Shown here in pieces: positions 45,562 to 55,026 of a DNA stretch of 64,000 bases (position 1 is its first letter; each line of letters opens with the position of its first letter). The translations under genes were made by a program, and so were the position numbers. A model generated the notes under the pieces. It did not search any database. It was given only the letters and a program-made list of their open reading frames with translations, and was not told where the DNA came from. Source of the stretch: Pseudomonadota bacterium (GTDB taxonomy: Bacteria > Desulfobacterota > Desulfovibrionia > Desulfovibrionales > Desulfovibrionaceae); contig JAHIUW010000030.1 in the NCBI GenBank assembly GCA_018816865.1, positions 17,313 through 81,312 of the forward strand. The letters are read 5' to 3'.

Positions 45562-46713
45562 ATGGCATTTGTCGAAGATACAACAAAGCTTCACCCCCAT
45601 CATTCCCGGTTCAGCAAGGGGGGGTATTTTGCATACACCCCGTGGTCGTTCGTGACCATCACCATTTTCAACGCCCTACTTTCCTTGTTGTTTCTACTGC
45701 CAGCCCTGCCGCTCATGCTCTGCATCGGGCTCGTCATCAAGCTGAAAGACCAGGGACCCATCCTGTACAAGGGCACACGCCTAGGGCTCAGCAAGCGGCC
45801 CTTCTCCATGTACAAGTTTCGCACCCTGCCCGTGGGGGCGCAAAAGACCATCGGCGCAGAGGTGCTGCAGCCCATGAGATCCTGTCCCCCCAGATCTTCA
45901 GCCGGCGGTGCATCGTCCGGGGAGACGCAACAGGCCAATGCCCCCGATAGCCTCCAGCCAGGGCAATTCTGTCTCCCCCGCTTTTCCAAGTTCCTGCGGG
46001 ACAGCAGGCTGGACGAACTGCCCCAGTTGATCAACATCATCAGGGGCGACATGGATTTCATCGGCCCGCGTCCGGTGCGTCCCGAAGTCTATGATTCGGT
46101 TGCGGACAGCATCCGCAATTACGACCTGAGGTTCTCGGTACGTCCGGGACTCATCGGCTACGCACAGCTGTTCACTCCCCACAGCGCCCCAAAACGTCTG
46201 CGGGCCCTCATTGACAACAAGTTTATCGCGCGCAAGCGAAAGCTTTCCTGGGACCTGCTGATGATTGCTTACACCGTGTGGATCGTGGGGCTGACGGTCC
46301 TGCGCAAGGGGTCCGGGCATCTCACGGACCTGACACGGTCCAAGGTCTTTCGCTTCTACACGCAAACCCGCGTCTTTGATCGGATTCGGACCCACGAAGC
46401 TGCGGTGACGGTCCTTGCCGCGGATGGCAGTGTGGCTGAGGAAGACGCCTATCTCGTGGATCTGAACGAGAGTCATTTCAAGATCCTGTCCAATGTCGAC
46501 TTGAGTGGCAACGGGTATCGATTCGTGCTCCGCCGCAACGTACGCCGGGGAGGGAGCGTCCACCCCAAGCGCTCCTTATGCCGGGGGTCAGTCTACAAGA
46601 CCCTCCCCTGGAAGGGGAATTTCACGCAGGCCTACGTTATTGAATACGAGCCCGTTTCGGAGCTCAACCGCTATATGGTGGATCAGTATTTTCTCAAAAA
46701 AAGCATCGTCTAA
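45562..46713 (+). CDS. Initiating sugar-phosphate transferase with an extra C-terminal domain
   Basis: A 383-residue protein of the polyprenyl-phosphate hexose-1-phosphate transferase family, which starts the repeat unit on undecaprenyl phosphate. It has one membrane helix (about 30-55), GPILYKGTRLGLSKRPFSMYKFRT, then SRLDELPQLINIIRGDMDFIGPRP and the late VRPGLIGYAQ. A serine/glycine-rich insertion of about 40 residues separates the two catalytic blocks. After the family's usual end (about residue 255) comes a domain of about 120 residues with TRVFDR and DLSGNG, which loosely fit the RxxxR and (D/N)xSxxG of PilZ; I regard this as possible, not shown. It starts 10 bp after the Wzz stop. Confidence 0.87.
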   Translation: MAFVEDTTKLHPHHSRFSKGGYFAYTPWSFVTITIFNALLSLLFLLPALPLMLCIGLVIKLKDQGPILYKGTRLGLSKRPFSMYKFRTLPVGAQKTIGAEVLQPMRSCPPRSSAGGASSGETQQANAPDSLQPGQFCLPRFSKFLRDSRLDELPQLINIIRGDMDFIGPRPVRPEVYDSVADSIRNYDLRFSVRPGLIGYAQLFTPHSAPKRLRALIDNKFIARKRKLSWDLLMIAYTVWIVGLTVLRKGSGHLTDLTRSKVFRFYTQTRVFDRIRTHEAAVTVLAADGSVAEEDAYLVDLNESHFKILSNVDLSGNGYRFVLRRNVRRGGSVHPKRSLCRGSVYKTLPWKGNFTQAYVIEYEPVSELNRYMVDQYFLKKSIV

Positions 46714-46737
46714 AGCGCCAGCGGCCTGGAGAGAACC

Positions 46738-47721
46738 ATGACGGCGATGGATTTCGCGGTGATTCTTCCCGCCTACAACGAAGCGACTCACATCGGCGAA
46801 GCCATCGACGCCGTGCGGGCCTGCGCCCGAAATGGGATCAGCGTGGAAATCGTTGTCGTGGATAACCAATCCACGGACGACACCGCCAAGATCGCCCGCG
46901 AACGAGGCGCGACTGTCCTGGAAAACACAGACTCCAAGCGCAGGACCATCGCGGCGTTGCGCAACGCCGGCGCACACGTGACCACAGCCCCGGTGTTGGC
47001 CTTTCTGGATGCCGACATGCTCGTGCCCAACGACTGGCTTGAAAAGGCTGCCGGACGCTTCGGCACGGGCTATTCGGGTGCGCTGGGATTTGCAGAACGA
47101 GTCCCCGACGACGCATCCTGGGTCGGCAGGGTCTGGGGCAACCGCTCCGACGCACCGCTTACGGACTTGGCCACGGACTTCCTGCCCGGCCGAAATATCC
47201 TGGTCAGCCGCGAGGCCTTCGAGGCCGTGGACGGATTCGACGAGACGCTTATCACCTGTGAGGACAAGGATTTCACCTATCGCCTGAGCGAGGCAAGCCG
47301 TTGCGTCCTCCGTTCACCCGCGACTACTGTGATCCATCTGGGCTATGAGAAAAGCTTGATGGAATTTATCAAAAAAGAGTTCTGGCGGCAGTCCACGACC
47401 CTGGCTTTTGCACACCGGCATGGTTTCTCGGCGCGAACCCTGCGCAATCCAGCGATGAGCCTGTGGCACCTCCTGTGCGCCGGTCTTTTCGCGGGGACTC
47501 TTGCCCTTGGAGCCTGGACCTGGGTCTGCTCTGCCCTCGCACTCTGGCTAATTCCAGCTTCGCTCTTCACCCTGCGTGACGCCATGAGCATGCGCCACAG
47601 GCACAATCTACCCGGGGTGCTCGCATTGACCTTCCTGCGTTGGAACGTCTCTGGAGCTGCCCTGGCGTGGCAGGCGGCACGCTCTGCCCTCTCGCGGCTT
47701 GTTGGGGGAAACGCGTCATGA
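46738..47721 (+). CDS. Family 2 glycosyltransferase
   Basis: A 327-residue GT2 protein with the GT-A motif AVILPAYNEATHIGEAI, VVVDNQSTDDT, FLDADM as the DxD metal site and GFDETLITCEDKDFTYRL as the acceptor loop. Two or three membrane helices follow at the C-terminus (about 245-300). The transferred sugar cannot be told. Its stop overlaps the start of the Wzy-like gene (ATGA). Confidence 0.9.
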   Translation: MTAMDFAVILPAYNEATHIGEAIDAVRACARNGISVEIVVVDNQSTDDTAKIARERGATVLENTDSKRRTIAALRNAGAHVTTAPVLAFLDADMLVPNDWLEKAAGRFGTGYSGALGFAERVPDDASWVGRVWGNRSDAPLTDLATDFLPGRNILVSREAFEAVDGFDETLITCEDKDFTYRLSEASRCVLRSPATTVIHLGYEKSLMEFIKKEFWRQSTTLAFAHRHGFSARTLRNPAMSLWHLLCAGLFAGTLALGAWTWVCSALALWLIPASLFTLRDAMSMRHRHNLPGVLALTFLRWNVSGAALAWQAARSALSRLVGGNAS

Positions 47722-49124
47722 CTACCGGACACGGCACCTCCCGGGAACAGCCGACCATCTACATCCTGGGGGCTCTGCTCATCCTGGTCACCGTGGCATT
47801 TCTGCCCACCCGCTGGTACTTCCTGGCCCCGCTGCCGGCCCTGGCCGTCCTGGTGGTCTGCATGATGTGGCGGTGGCCCATGTGGGGCTTCTCCCTGCTG
47901 CTCTTCTTCATCCCCTTTGACCAATACCGGTCGCTGTCCGAGCAATTCAGCTGGTTCACCATCTCCAAGCTGGTGGGAGCGCTCCTGGTGCTGCTGGTTC
48001 TTTCCAGGTGGCTGATCCTGCACCGCACCCCGGCCCTGCGCTCCAAGATGTGGCCATTCCTGGCCCTGTTCATGCTCACAGCCTTGGTGGCGACCTTCTA
48101 TACCAACAACCTGCCTACGGCGATCAACGAACTGCGTCAGTTGGCCACGGCGATCATCTTCTTTGCCCTGACCCTCTGCCTGGTGCCCTACCGGTCGCTC
48201 TTCAAGAGCGTGCCCCTGGCCCTGGTGCTCGGTGTTTCGGGCAGCGCCCTGCTGTCTCTGTACGGCTATGTCACGGCCAATCCCCTGTTCGCGGTCCAGG
48301 TAGGCAGCGAAGAGCTGAACCGTGCGGTGGGCGGGTCCAACGACCCCAACCTGTTCTCGGTGTCGCTCCTCTTTTCCCTCCCCATTCTGGTGCACTATTT
48401 TTTCGAGGCCCGGCTCGTGCGCTGGCGCATCGCCTCGGCGCTGCTGGCCCTGGGCAACATCATGGCCCTGGTGATCACGTTTTCGCGCGGTGGAGCCCTG
48501 AACTTCATGGTGCTGTCCCTGCTGCTCGTGATGGAGCACTATAAACGTCTGTCGCCCCGCAAGGCGGGACTCCTGCTCACGGCTGCCCTGGCCGCAGGGC
48601 TCATGGTCATGGCCTTCATCCCCTCCTCCTACTGGGAGCGACAGCGGTCGGTGGTCCAGACATCCGATGATTCCATCTCCCGGCGCATCGACTACATCAC
48701 GGTGGGCTGGGACCAATTCATCAAGAGCCCCTTCATCGGCCACGGTCCCGGGGTGTTCAAGGAACTGTGGGCCGAAACCGTCCATGCCGGAGATGTCGAA
48801 AAGGGCCAAAGTCGGAGTTTCCTGCGCCCGGCGCACAACACCTACCTAGAAATGCTTGTGGGTACAGGCCTTTTGGGCCTTGGGTTCTACTTGTGCGTCA
48901 TCCTCGCAGCATGGCGCAATTTCCGGGAAGCGCAACAACGGCTTCACGAGGCGGGACGGTCTCGGGAGGCCTCCATGGCCGGGGCCTACAAGATCGCCTT
49001 TGCGGCGATGTTGATCTATTTCCTGATCCTGAGCGCCCAGACCCATAAATTCTTCTGGGTCTCCCTGGCCTTTTCCCAGCTTCTGCTTGTTGGGAGCATG
49101 ACCCAGGACAAGGAGACACCATGA
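47718..49124 (+). CDS. O-antigen ligase / Wzy-like polymerase
   Basis: A 468-residue membrane protein with about eleven helices and the O-antigen ligase/polymerase core (FSRGGALNFMVLS with its arginine, and GHGPGVFKELWAE with histidine in the large periplasmic loop). In a Wzx/Wzy operon such a protein usually polymerises repeat units in the periplasm. It starts in the 4-bp overlap with the preceding glycosyltransferase and overlaps the next gene by 4 bp. Confidence 0.88.
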   Translation: MTTGHGTSREQPTIYILGALLILVTVAFLPTRWYFLAPLPALAVLVVCMMWRWPMWGFSLLLFFIPFDQYRSLSEQFSWFTISKLVGALLVLLVLSRWLILHRTPALRSKMWPFLALFMLTALVATFYTNNLPTAINELRQLATAIIFFALTLCLVPYRSLFKSVPLALVLGVSGSALLSLYGYVTANPLFAVQVGSEELNRAVGGSNDPNLFSVSLLFSLPILVHYFFEARLVRWRIASALLALGNIMALVITFSRGGALNFMVLSLLLVMEHYKRLSPRKAGLLLTAALAAGLMVMAFIPSSYWERQRSVVQTSDDSISRRIDYITVGWDQFIKSPFIGHGPGVFKELWAETVHAGDVEKGQSRSFLRPAHNTYLEMLVGTGLLGLGFYLCVILAAWRNFREAQQRLHEAGRSREASMAGAYKIAFAAMLIYFLILSAQTHKFFWVSLAFSQLLLVGSMTQDKETP

Positions 49125-50293
49125 ACGTCTTGGGCTGGACGCTCATGATCATTGCCCTGACCGGATTGGGCCTGTTTCTCGTGGTCAACCCTCTGACCAC
49201 GTGGCTGGCCACATGCCTGAGCCCCGCGCGCCAAAAGCCTGCAAAGGTCCCGGGGCTTTCAGCCAGTCTGCTCATCGTGGTTCGAAATGGCCGTGAACTC
49301 ATTGGCCCCAAACTCGACAACACCCTGGCCCTGGCCACCCCGCAAGGCGGATTGGAGATTATCGTTCACTCGGACGGCTCGGATGACGGCACCGATGAAC
49401 TGGTCTCGAGCTATGCGGACCGGGGGGTTCGGCTCTGCTCGACGTCCGGGCACAGAGGCAAGGCCTTCGGCCTCAACGCCGCCGCCGCCTTGAGCACCGG
49501 CGACGTCCTGATCTTCAGCGACGCCGACGCCCTGCTCGCCCCGCAGGCCTTGCTGCTGCTCATGCCCTGGTTCAGCGACCCCCGGGTGGGCGGGGTCTGT
49601 GGCAGACGTGTGGTGCCCGACAAGGCAGGGGCCTTCGAGGCCGCCCAGGCCGGTTACGCGACCCTTGATTCGCGCCTCAAGGCCTGGGAAAGTCGCCTGG
49701 GAGCCCTGACTTCCAATGACGGCAAGCTCTATGCCGTGCGGCGCGAACTCTTCCCCGAGATTCCAGACGCGGTCACCGACGACCTCTACGCAGCGCTGGC
49801 GGTGGTCAGCGCAGGCCGATTGTTCCTCTTCGACCCCGAGGCCCGAGTCAGGGTCGCCGTGCCCTCCCGCTCGCCGGCCGTGGAACTGCGCAGGCGCAGA
49901 CGCATCGTCTCCACAAGCCTCAACGCCATCGCCCTCAACCGTGCGCTGTTGAACCCCCTGCGCCACGGGTTCTATTCCTTGAGGCTTCTGCTCAACAAAG
50001 TCGCCCGGCGGCTGATGCCCGTGTTTTTGCTGCTGCTGCTCGCGGGCAGCGCCCTGGCCTCGCTGGAAAGCGCCCTGGCCGTGTTGCTCCTGGCCGGACA
50101 GGCCTGCTGCATGGTCCTGGCCGCCAGTTTCCAACTTTTCCTCTCTCGCCGGAACGGTCTGGCTTCGCGCATTGCAGGGGCGGCGTTCTATTTTTACGTG
50201 GGCAACCTGGGTATGCTATGGGGTCTTGTGGACTTTTTTCGCGGCAATCTGCCCAAGCGCTGGAACCCTGAGAAAGGCGAGGCCGCACCGTGA
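49121..50293 (+). CDS. Membrane-bound family 2 glycosyltransferase
   Basis: A 390-residue GT2 protein with one N-terminal membrane helix (about 5-27) and three at the C-terminus (about 300-365). EIIVHSDGSDDGTDEL and LIFSDADAL give the nucleotide-sugar and metal sites, followed by GRRVVPDKAGAFE. The topology resembles membrane GT2 enzymes such as IcaA- or HAS-type, but the QxxRW is not obvious (RRRRRI instead), so a non-processive transferase is likely. Overlaps the next gene by 4 bp. Confidence 0.87.
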   Translation: MNVLGWTLMIIALTGLGLFLVVNPLTTWLATCLSPARQKPAKVPGLSASLLIVVRNGRELIGPKLDNTLALATPQGGLEIIVHSDGSDDGTDELVSSYADRGVRLCSTSGHRGKAFGLNAAAALSTGDVLIFSDADALLAPQALLLLMPWFSDPRVGGVCGRRVVPDKAGAFEAAQAGYATLDSRLKAWESRLGALTSNDGKLYAVRRELFPEIPDAVTDDLYAALAVVSAGRLFLFDPEARVRVAVPSRSPAVELRRRRRIVSTSLNAIALNRALLNPLRHGFYSLRLLLNKVARRLMPVFLLLLLAGSALASLESALAVLLLAGQACCMVLAASFQLFLSRRNGLASRIAGAAFYFYVGNLGMLWGLVDFFRGNLPKRWNPEKGEAAP

Positions 50294-51318
50294 ACCAAGG
50301 AGAACGCGCCATGCTGCGTATCATGCTCGTTGCACTCATTCTGGCCGTCATGGCACCCTGCGCCCCCGCCATTGCTGGCCAGGGCCTGTTGGGCACCAGC
50401 CTTCCCGGGGACTTCAGAATCTTCTCTCCCGAGTCTCCCTGGAACACGCCCATCGCGCCCAAGGCCGCCCTGCACCCCGACTCTGCCGCAATGATCGCCA
50501 CGCTGGCGGATAAGGCGGGGCCGCTCAAGGGTGATCTCACGCAATGGACTGTGCCGTTGTTCGTCGTCGATTTTGAGGCCAGCCCCAAAGGACTCGTCCG
50601 CTCGCCCAAGGAGGCCCTGCACCCAAGTGTGGACCCGGACGGCAGCGGTGTCGCCGAGAACATCCCCCTGCCCGATGGCCTCTGGCCCGATCCTCAGCAG
50701 GATGGGCACATGCTGCTCATCGATCCGGCCCTGCGCAAGGCCTGGGACCTGGCGCGGGCCAAGCGCCTGCCCGACGGTTCATGGAAGGCCACACGCCTTG
50801 CCGTGTGGGACCTCGACGGGCTGGGCTTCGATCCGCCGTTCAAGGGCAAACGATGGTGGATGCGTGGTGCGCGGGGTTCGGGCATGCCCTTGGCGGGGGG
50901 ACTGATACGCCCCGAGGAGATTCTGGCGGGCGAGATACGCCATGCCCTGTCCTTCGCTGCTCCCACCACCCGCAAATCATCCACTAAGGGCGGCCCCAAG
51001 GAACTGTGCTCTCCTGTGGCCTCACGCACAGACGGCAAGCACGACGGACGTCAGTATCTGCCCGAGGGCGTGCGCATCCAGCTGGACCCTGCCCTGGACC
51101 TGGAGCCCCTGGGTTTGTCCCCGGAGACCAGAATCATTGCCAGGGCCATGCAGGTCTACGGCATGTTCCTCTGCGACCACGGTGATACGTTCAAGGTCTA
51201 CCTCCAGAATCTCGGCCCGGATCGGGGCCGCTGGAAGGGCCTCGGCGACTTCAAGGATCTGGCCCGCATTCCGGTCAAGAGTTTTCGGGTGTTGGATTGC
51301 GACACGGTGCGTAAATAG
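50290..51318 (+). CDS. Secreted protein of unknown function in the exopolysaccharide operon
   Basis: A 342-residue protein with a signal peptide (cleavage near AIAG). The mature protein has FRIFSPESPWNTPIAP near its start, DGHMLLIDPALRKAWDLARA, and GSGMPLAGGLIRPEEILAG followed by EIRHALSFA. I recall similar blocks in unassigned secreted proteins of actinobacteria and planctomycetes, but no function. Location in the operon suggests a role on the polymer in the periplasm or outside, perhaps as lyase, hydrolase or binding protein. Coupled on both sides. Confidence 0.75.
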   Translation: MNQGERAMLRIMLVALILAVMAPCAPAIAGQGLLGTSLPGDFRIFSPESPWNTPIAPKAALHPDSAAMIATLADKAGPLKGDLTQWTVPLFVVDFEASPKGLVRSPKEALHPSVDPDGSGVAENIPLPDGLWPDPQQDGHMLLIDPALRKAWDLARAKRLPDGSWKATRLAVWDLDGLGFDPPFKGKRWWMRGARGSGMPLAGGLIRPEEILAGEIRHALSFAAPTTRKSSTKGGPKELCSPVASRTDGKHDGRQYLPEGVRIQLDPALDLEPLGLSPETRIIARAMQVYGMFLCDHGDTFKVYLQNLGPDRGRWKGLGDFKDLARIPVKSFRVLDCDTVRK

Positions 51319-52466
51319 TGGGGATAACTGGCGTGACGCAGCGCATAACCATTCTGCATCTCAGGCAATCCTCCGGGGGCGGAGGCGGTGCCGACACAGT
51401 AATCATGAACTGGCTTGAGCTGCTGGACCACGAACGTTTCAACGGCTTCGTGGCCTATCTGCATCGCCGGGACCAGAGTATCACGCCCATCCTGAAGCGT
51501 CTGCTCGACCGGGGCCTCGGCCACGTCGCATTCCCTGGCAAACGTGTGCTGGACATTGGCCTTCTGCTGCGCCTGCGCCGTCTGATCCTTGAACGAAAGG
51601 TCAACGTACTACACTGCCACGACCCCAAGGCGGACGTCTATGGCAGGTTGCTGCGCACCCTGGTCCCCGGCCTCAAACTGGCTGCCACCCTGCACGCCTG
51701 GCACACGCATTCCTGGCGCTCGGCCCTCTATAAACGTCTGGACCTCATGGCCGTACGGGGTTTCGACCTGGTCACTGCCGTGGCCCAGGATATCGCCGAT
51801 ATCGCCACGAGCGCCGGAGTGCGTGGCGTTCGGACCATTCCCAACGGTGTGGATCTCCGGCGATGGGCACTGCGGTCCTCCCGGGCGCATGGAGAGCAAC
51901 CCTTCACCGTGGGGTTTGTCGCCCGCCTCAGCCGGGAAAAGGGTATCGAGGACTTTGTGGCCGTGGCCGAACAGGTCGCCCGGGAAATCCCTGAGGCACG
52001 ATTTTGCGTGGCGGGCGAGGGGCCGGAGAGTGGGCAGATGCGCTCGCTCGTGGCGCGGGCAGGGCTTGCTGAGCGCTTCGAGTTCACGGGGTTTCTGGAC
52101 GAGACTGGCATGCGCAACTTGTACGCTTCGCTGGATGTGTTACTGCATCCATCCCATTCAGAAGGTACGCCCATGACCCTTCTGGAGGCTGCAGCCACGG
52201 GTGTTCCCGTGGTGGCGACACTGGTGGGCGGGGTCGGCGGCATGTTCACCGACGGCAAAACCGCCTGCCTTTCCCACGTGGGTGATGTTCCTGGTCTGGC
52301 CCGAAGCGTCATCCGTCTGGCGCGAGACCCCGAACAGTCTGCCGCCCAGAGTGCGGCGGCTCGGGCTGCCGTGGAAAAGGACCATGACATGGTCCATCGC
52401 GTACGCCTGTTGGAAGGGTTTTATCGCCAGATGATCGACAAAGGACCGACCGGAGGTTCACAGTGA
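51318..52466 (+). CDS. Family 4 glycosyltransferase
   Basis: A 382-residue GT-B fold enzyme. The C-terminal half carries IPNGVDLRRW, FVARLSREKGIEDF, CVAGEGPESGQM and HPSHSEGTPMTLLEAAATGVPVVAT, which is the E-x7-E nucleotide-sugar site. The N-terminal half has the GGGGGADTVIMN acceptor loop. The start is a GTG that overlaps the previous stop by one base; an in-frame GTG slightly downstream is possible. A sugar cannot be assigned. Confidence 0.92.
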   Translation: MGITGVTQRITILHLRQSSGGGGGADTVIMNWLELLDHERFNGFVAYLHRRDQSITPILKRLLDRGLGHVAFPGKRVLDIGLLLRLRRLILERKVNVLHCHDPKADVYGRLLRTLVPGLKLAATLHAWHTHSWRSALYKRLDLMAVRGFDLVTAVAQDIADIATSAGVRGVRTIPNGVDLRRWALRSSRAHGEQPFTVGFVARLSREKGIEDFVAVAEQVAREIPEARFCVAGEGPESGQMRSLVARAGLAERFEFTGFLDETGMRNLYASLDVLLHPSHSEGTPMTLLEAAATGVPVVATLVGGVGGMFTDGKTACLSHVGDVPGLARSVIRLARDPEQSAAQSAAARAAVEKDHDMVHRVRLLEGFYRQMIDKGPTGGSQ

Positions 52467-53953
52467 CCGCGAAGGGCAAGCGAGGCCAAACCAGGACGGA
52501 CAGCTTGTCCGGGACCATCGCGCACTACGCCACGAGCGTCGTTGCCAAGCAGGCGCTGGGCGTCCTCAATGCGTACCTCAAGCCGCTGCTGCTCAGTCCC
52601 GCGGCCTACGGGCTGTGGAATCTGTTGAACACGGTCCTGGCCTTTATCCCGCTGACACACCTCGGCTCGCGCTCCGCCATGCGCTATCGCATCCCCGCCA
52701 ACGAGGCGCGGGGCGACGAGGCAGCCAACGAGCAGGTCCTTGGCGCGGTGTTCTATGGGACACTGGTTCTCACGGGCATCGCCGCCGTGGGCCTTGGCGC
52801 GGCAGCCGTCTTCGTTCAGACGGGACTCGCGGAACGTCTGGGCCTGCTGGTGATGGCCGTGGTCATGATCATCACCTGGCTCTCGGAATTTCATGTGGCG
52901 GTGTTCAAGGCACGCAGCCGGTTCACCCCCATCTCCACGGCCAACTACATCAGCGCCGTGACCGCCTGCGTGCTCAATGCCGTCCTGATCCTGGCCTTCG
53001 GACTCTACGGCCTGTTCACGGCACTGATCGCCACCAATCTGCTGGTGCTGTGGTACCTGCACTCCCATGCCCCACATCTTTCCCTGGGACGATTCCGCTG
53101 GAGCGTTTTCCGGGAGCTGGTGCGCGAAGGGTTTCCGATCATCACCTTCAGCCTGGGTGCAACGCTCATCCGCACCGTGGACCGGTTCATCATCTCGGCC
53201 TGGCTCGGATTGGAGGCCTTGGGCTATTACGGTATCGCGATCATGGCTCTGAATTTCCTGATGCGTATCCCCGACGCCTCGCGTGAGGTGGTCGAGCCGC
53301 TGTTGATGCATGATTTGCAGACCCGCCCGGAGCGGGACTGCCTGCGCGATTATGTGGAACGCCCGTTGCTGGCCACGGCCTATGCCCTGCCCCTGCTCCT
53401 CGGCCCGGCTATGCTGCTCCTGCCCGCCGCAGTGGAACTGCTTCTGCCTCGCTATGCGCAGGGCGTCCCCGCAGCCCAAATCCTCACGGGGGGCTGCCTC
53501 TTCTTGTCTCTGGCCTTTGTGCTCCGGGGCATTCTCATCGCCCGCAATCTCCAGGTCCGCGCCACGGGCATCATGCTGGTCTCCGTGGCGGGCAACCTTG
53601 TCCTGAGCATCGGCTTTCTGACACTTGGCTTGGACATTGCGGGCGTGGCCCTGGCCAGCGCCTGTTCTTTCCTGCTGCTGTTTGGAGGGCTGTGGATCTT
53701 TGTCCGTCGCCATGAGGCAGAACTATCCTCACCATCCTGGGCGGCGCTCCTCGCGCCCTTGGCCCTGGCCGCAGCCGCAACCGGAGCGGCACGGGCGGTG
53801 GACGTGCTGTTGGGTGTCAGCCCACTGATCTCCGGCCCCATTGGATGTGTCTTGTTCCTGGGCGTGGCTATTCCGCTCTTCAATCGCATGGGCAGGCTCA
53901 GCGGGCACTGGGAAGCACTGACACTGCAAAACATAGGCAAAAGGTTCAGATGA
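52463..53953 (+). CDS. Wzx-like polysaccharide flippase
   Basis: A 496-residue membrane protein with about 12-14 helices of the MVF/oligosaccharide flippase superfamily: FPIITFSLGATLIRTVDRFIISAWLGLEALGYY is typical of the seventh and eighth helices. It should move undecaprenyl-linked repeat units across the inner membrane for Wzy. The GTG start overlaps the stop of the glycosyltransferase (GTGA), and its stop overlaps the next ATG (ATGA). Confidence 0.9.
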   Translation: MTAKGKRGQTRTDSLSGTIAHYATSVVAKQALGVLNAYLKPLLLSPAAYGLWNLLNTVLAFIPLTHLGSRSAMRYRIPANEARGDEAANEQVLGAVFYGTLVLTGIAAVGLGAAAVFVQTGLAERLGLLVMAVVMIITWLSEFHVAVFKARSRFTPISTANYISAVTACVLNAVLILAFGLYGLFTALIATNLLVLWYLHSHAPHLSLGRFRWSVFRELVREGFPIITFSLGATLIRTVDRFIISAWLGLEALGYYGIAIMALNFLMRIPDASREVVEPLLMHDLQTRPERDCLRDYVERPLLATAYALPLLLGPAMLLLPAAVELLLPRYAQGVPAAQILTGGCLFLSLAFVLRGILIARNLQVRATGIMLVSVAGNLVLSIGFLTLGLDIAGVALASACSFLLLFGGLWIFVRRHEAELSSPSWAALLAPLALAAAATGAARAVDVLLGVSPLISGPIGCVLFLGVAIPLFNRMGRLSGHWEALTLQNIGKRFR

Positions 53954-55026
53954 TGGATGTGACGCGATACGATCTGCTTAGGCTGGCTGCCGTGGATTCC
54001 CACGACGCCCCCGTTGCCGTGGCCCGTGAACTGGAGGCACGCTTGGGACGCTTTGCCACGCATCCCACCGAGAGACGCAACGCAGAGATCGACCTCGCCC
54101 CCATGGAGGCTGGAGGCATGCCAGGCCTTGCGCCGGACCATCTTCAGGCCCAGCGAGGATTCACCCTGACCGCTGTGGACGGCGCTCCTGCCGCCGTGCT
54201 GCCCTACCGTGGCGGAGCCGACATCGTGCTCTTGCCCGGCGACCCTGTGCGCATCCGCTACGCCCCGCGCCACGGAGTGGCGGGCAAGCTGTCCGCCCTG
54301 GTCCAGTACTGTCTGCAATGCGCCCTTTTGCGGCGTGAGGCAGCCATGTTCCATGGCGCAGCCCTGGTCCGGGATGGGCGCTGCCTCGTGCTTACAGGGC
54401 TTCAGGGTGCGCGTAAGACCCTGGTCATGCTCACCCTGTTGCGTCAGGGCTGGAATTTCCTGGCCGACGACAGGTTTCTGCTGCAGGCCGGTCGGGCGCA
54501 CATGTTTCATGATGCGATCCCGCTCATGCCGCATCATTTTGCGGCCCTGCCCTGGCTTGATGGCCTGGGCGGCCCTGCCGGGGCCTTCGCATCCAGGGCG
54601 CGCCACATGAGAGCTGTAGCCCGCTGGTGTGATCGGCACGTCCCCTCCTATCTCGGGCCCCGGCTCGCCAAGTTCCACAATGCACCGCTCATGGTCCGAC
54701 CCGATGAATTGTTCCCCGGCTGCAAGGCCGTGGCCGAGGCCCCCCTCTCGGACATCGTCCTGCTGGTTGGCGGAACGGCTGGCAGCCGGACGAGAACCCT
54801 GCCCGAATCCCTGGAATCCCTGTCCATCATCCTGGACGTCGAGTTTCAGAGCTACCTGCGCCTGGAACTGGAATTCAAGGTGCGCGGCGTGACCCTTCGC
54901 CCGCCCACAGCCCCGGTGCTTGGCCAAGGACTCGAGGGCGTACGTATCGTGGAGTTGGGCGTGCCCGAGGCCGTGTCAGCCGAGGAAACGGCGCAGGAGG
55001 TGCTGCGGTGCATAGCGCGAGCGTAA
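53950..55026 (+). CDS. HprK-like protein with altered P-loop
   Basis: A 358-residue cytoplasmic protein. FHGAALVRDGRCLVLTGLQGARKTLVMLTLL (about residues 135-165) is laid out like the HPr-kinase/phosphorylase-related proteins found in exopolysaccharide and exosortase clusters, where a histidine precedes a P-loop. Here the loop reads G-L-Q-G-A-R-K-T, with arginine in place of the last glycine of G-x4-G-K-T. LADDRFLL fits the following acid region. Nucleotide binding is therefore uncertain. No HPr gene is near. Substrate and role in the operon are unknown. Confidence 0.75.
   Translation: MMDVTRYDLLRLAAVDSHDAPVAVARELEARLGRFATHPTERRNAEIDLAPMEAGGMPGLAPDHLQAQRGFTLTAVDGAPAAVLPYRGGADIVLLPGDPVRIRYAPRHGVAGKLSALVQYCLQCALLRREAAMFHGAALVRDGRCLVLTGLQGARKTLVMLTLLRQGWNFLADDRFLLQAGRAHMFHDAIPLMPHHFAALPWLDGLGGPAGAFASRARHMRAVARWCDRHVPSYLGPRLAKFHNAPLMVRPDELFPGCKAVAEAPLSDIVLLVGGTAGSRTRTLPESLESLSIILDVEFQSYLRLELEFKVRGVTLRPPTAPVLGQGLEGVRIVELGVPEAVSAEETAQEVLRCIARA

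Noticed and set aside
47343..48836. 497-residue frame rich in Q, G and H antisense to the Wzy gene
   Set aside because: Composition is what GC-rich antisense translation produces; no start signal or domain.
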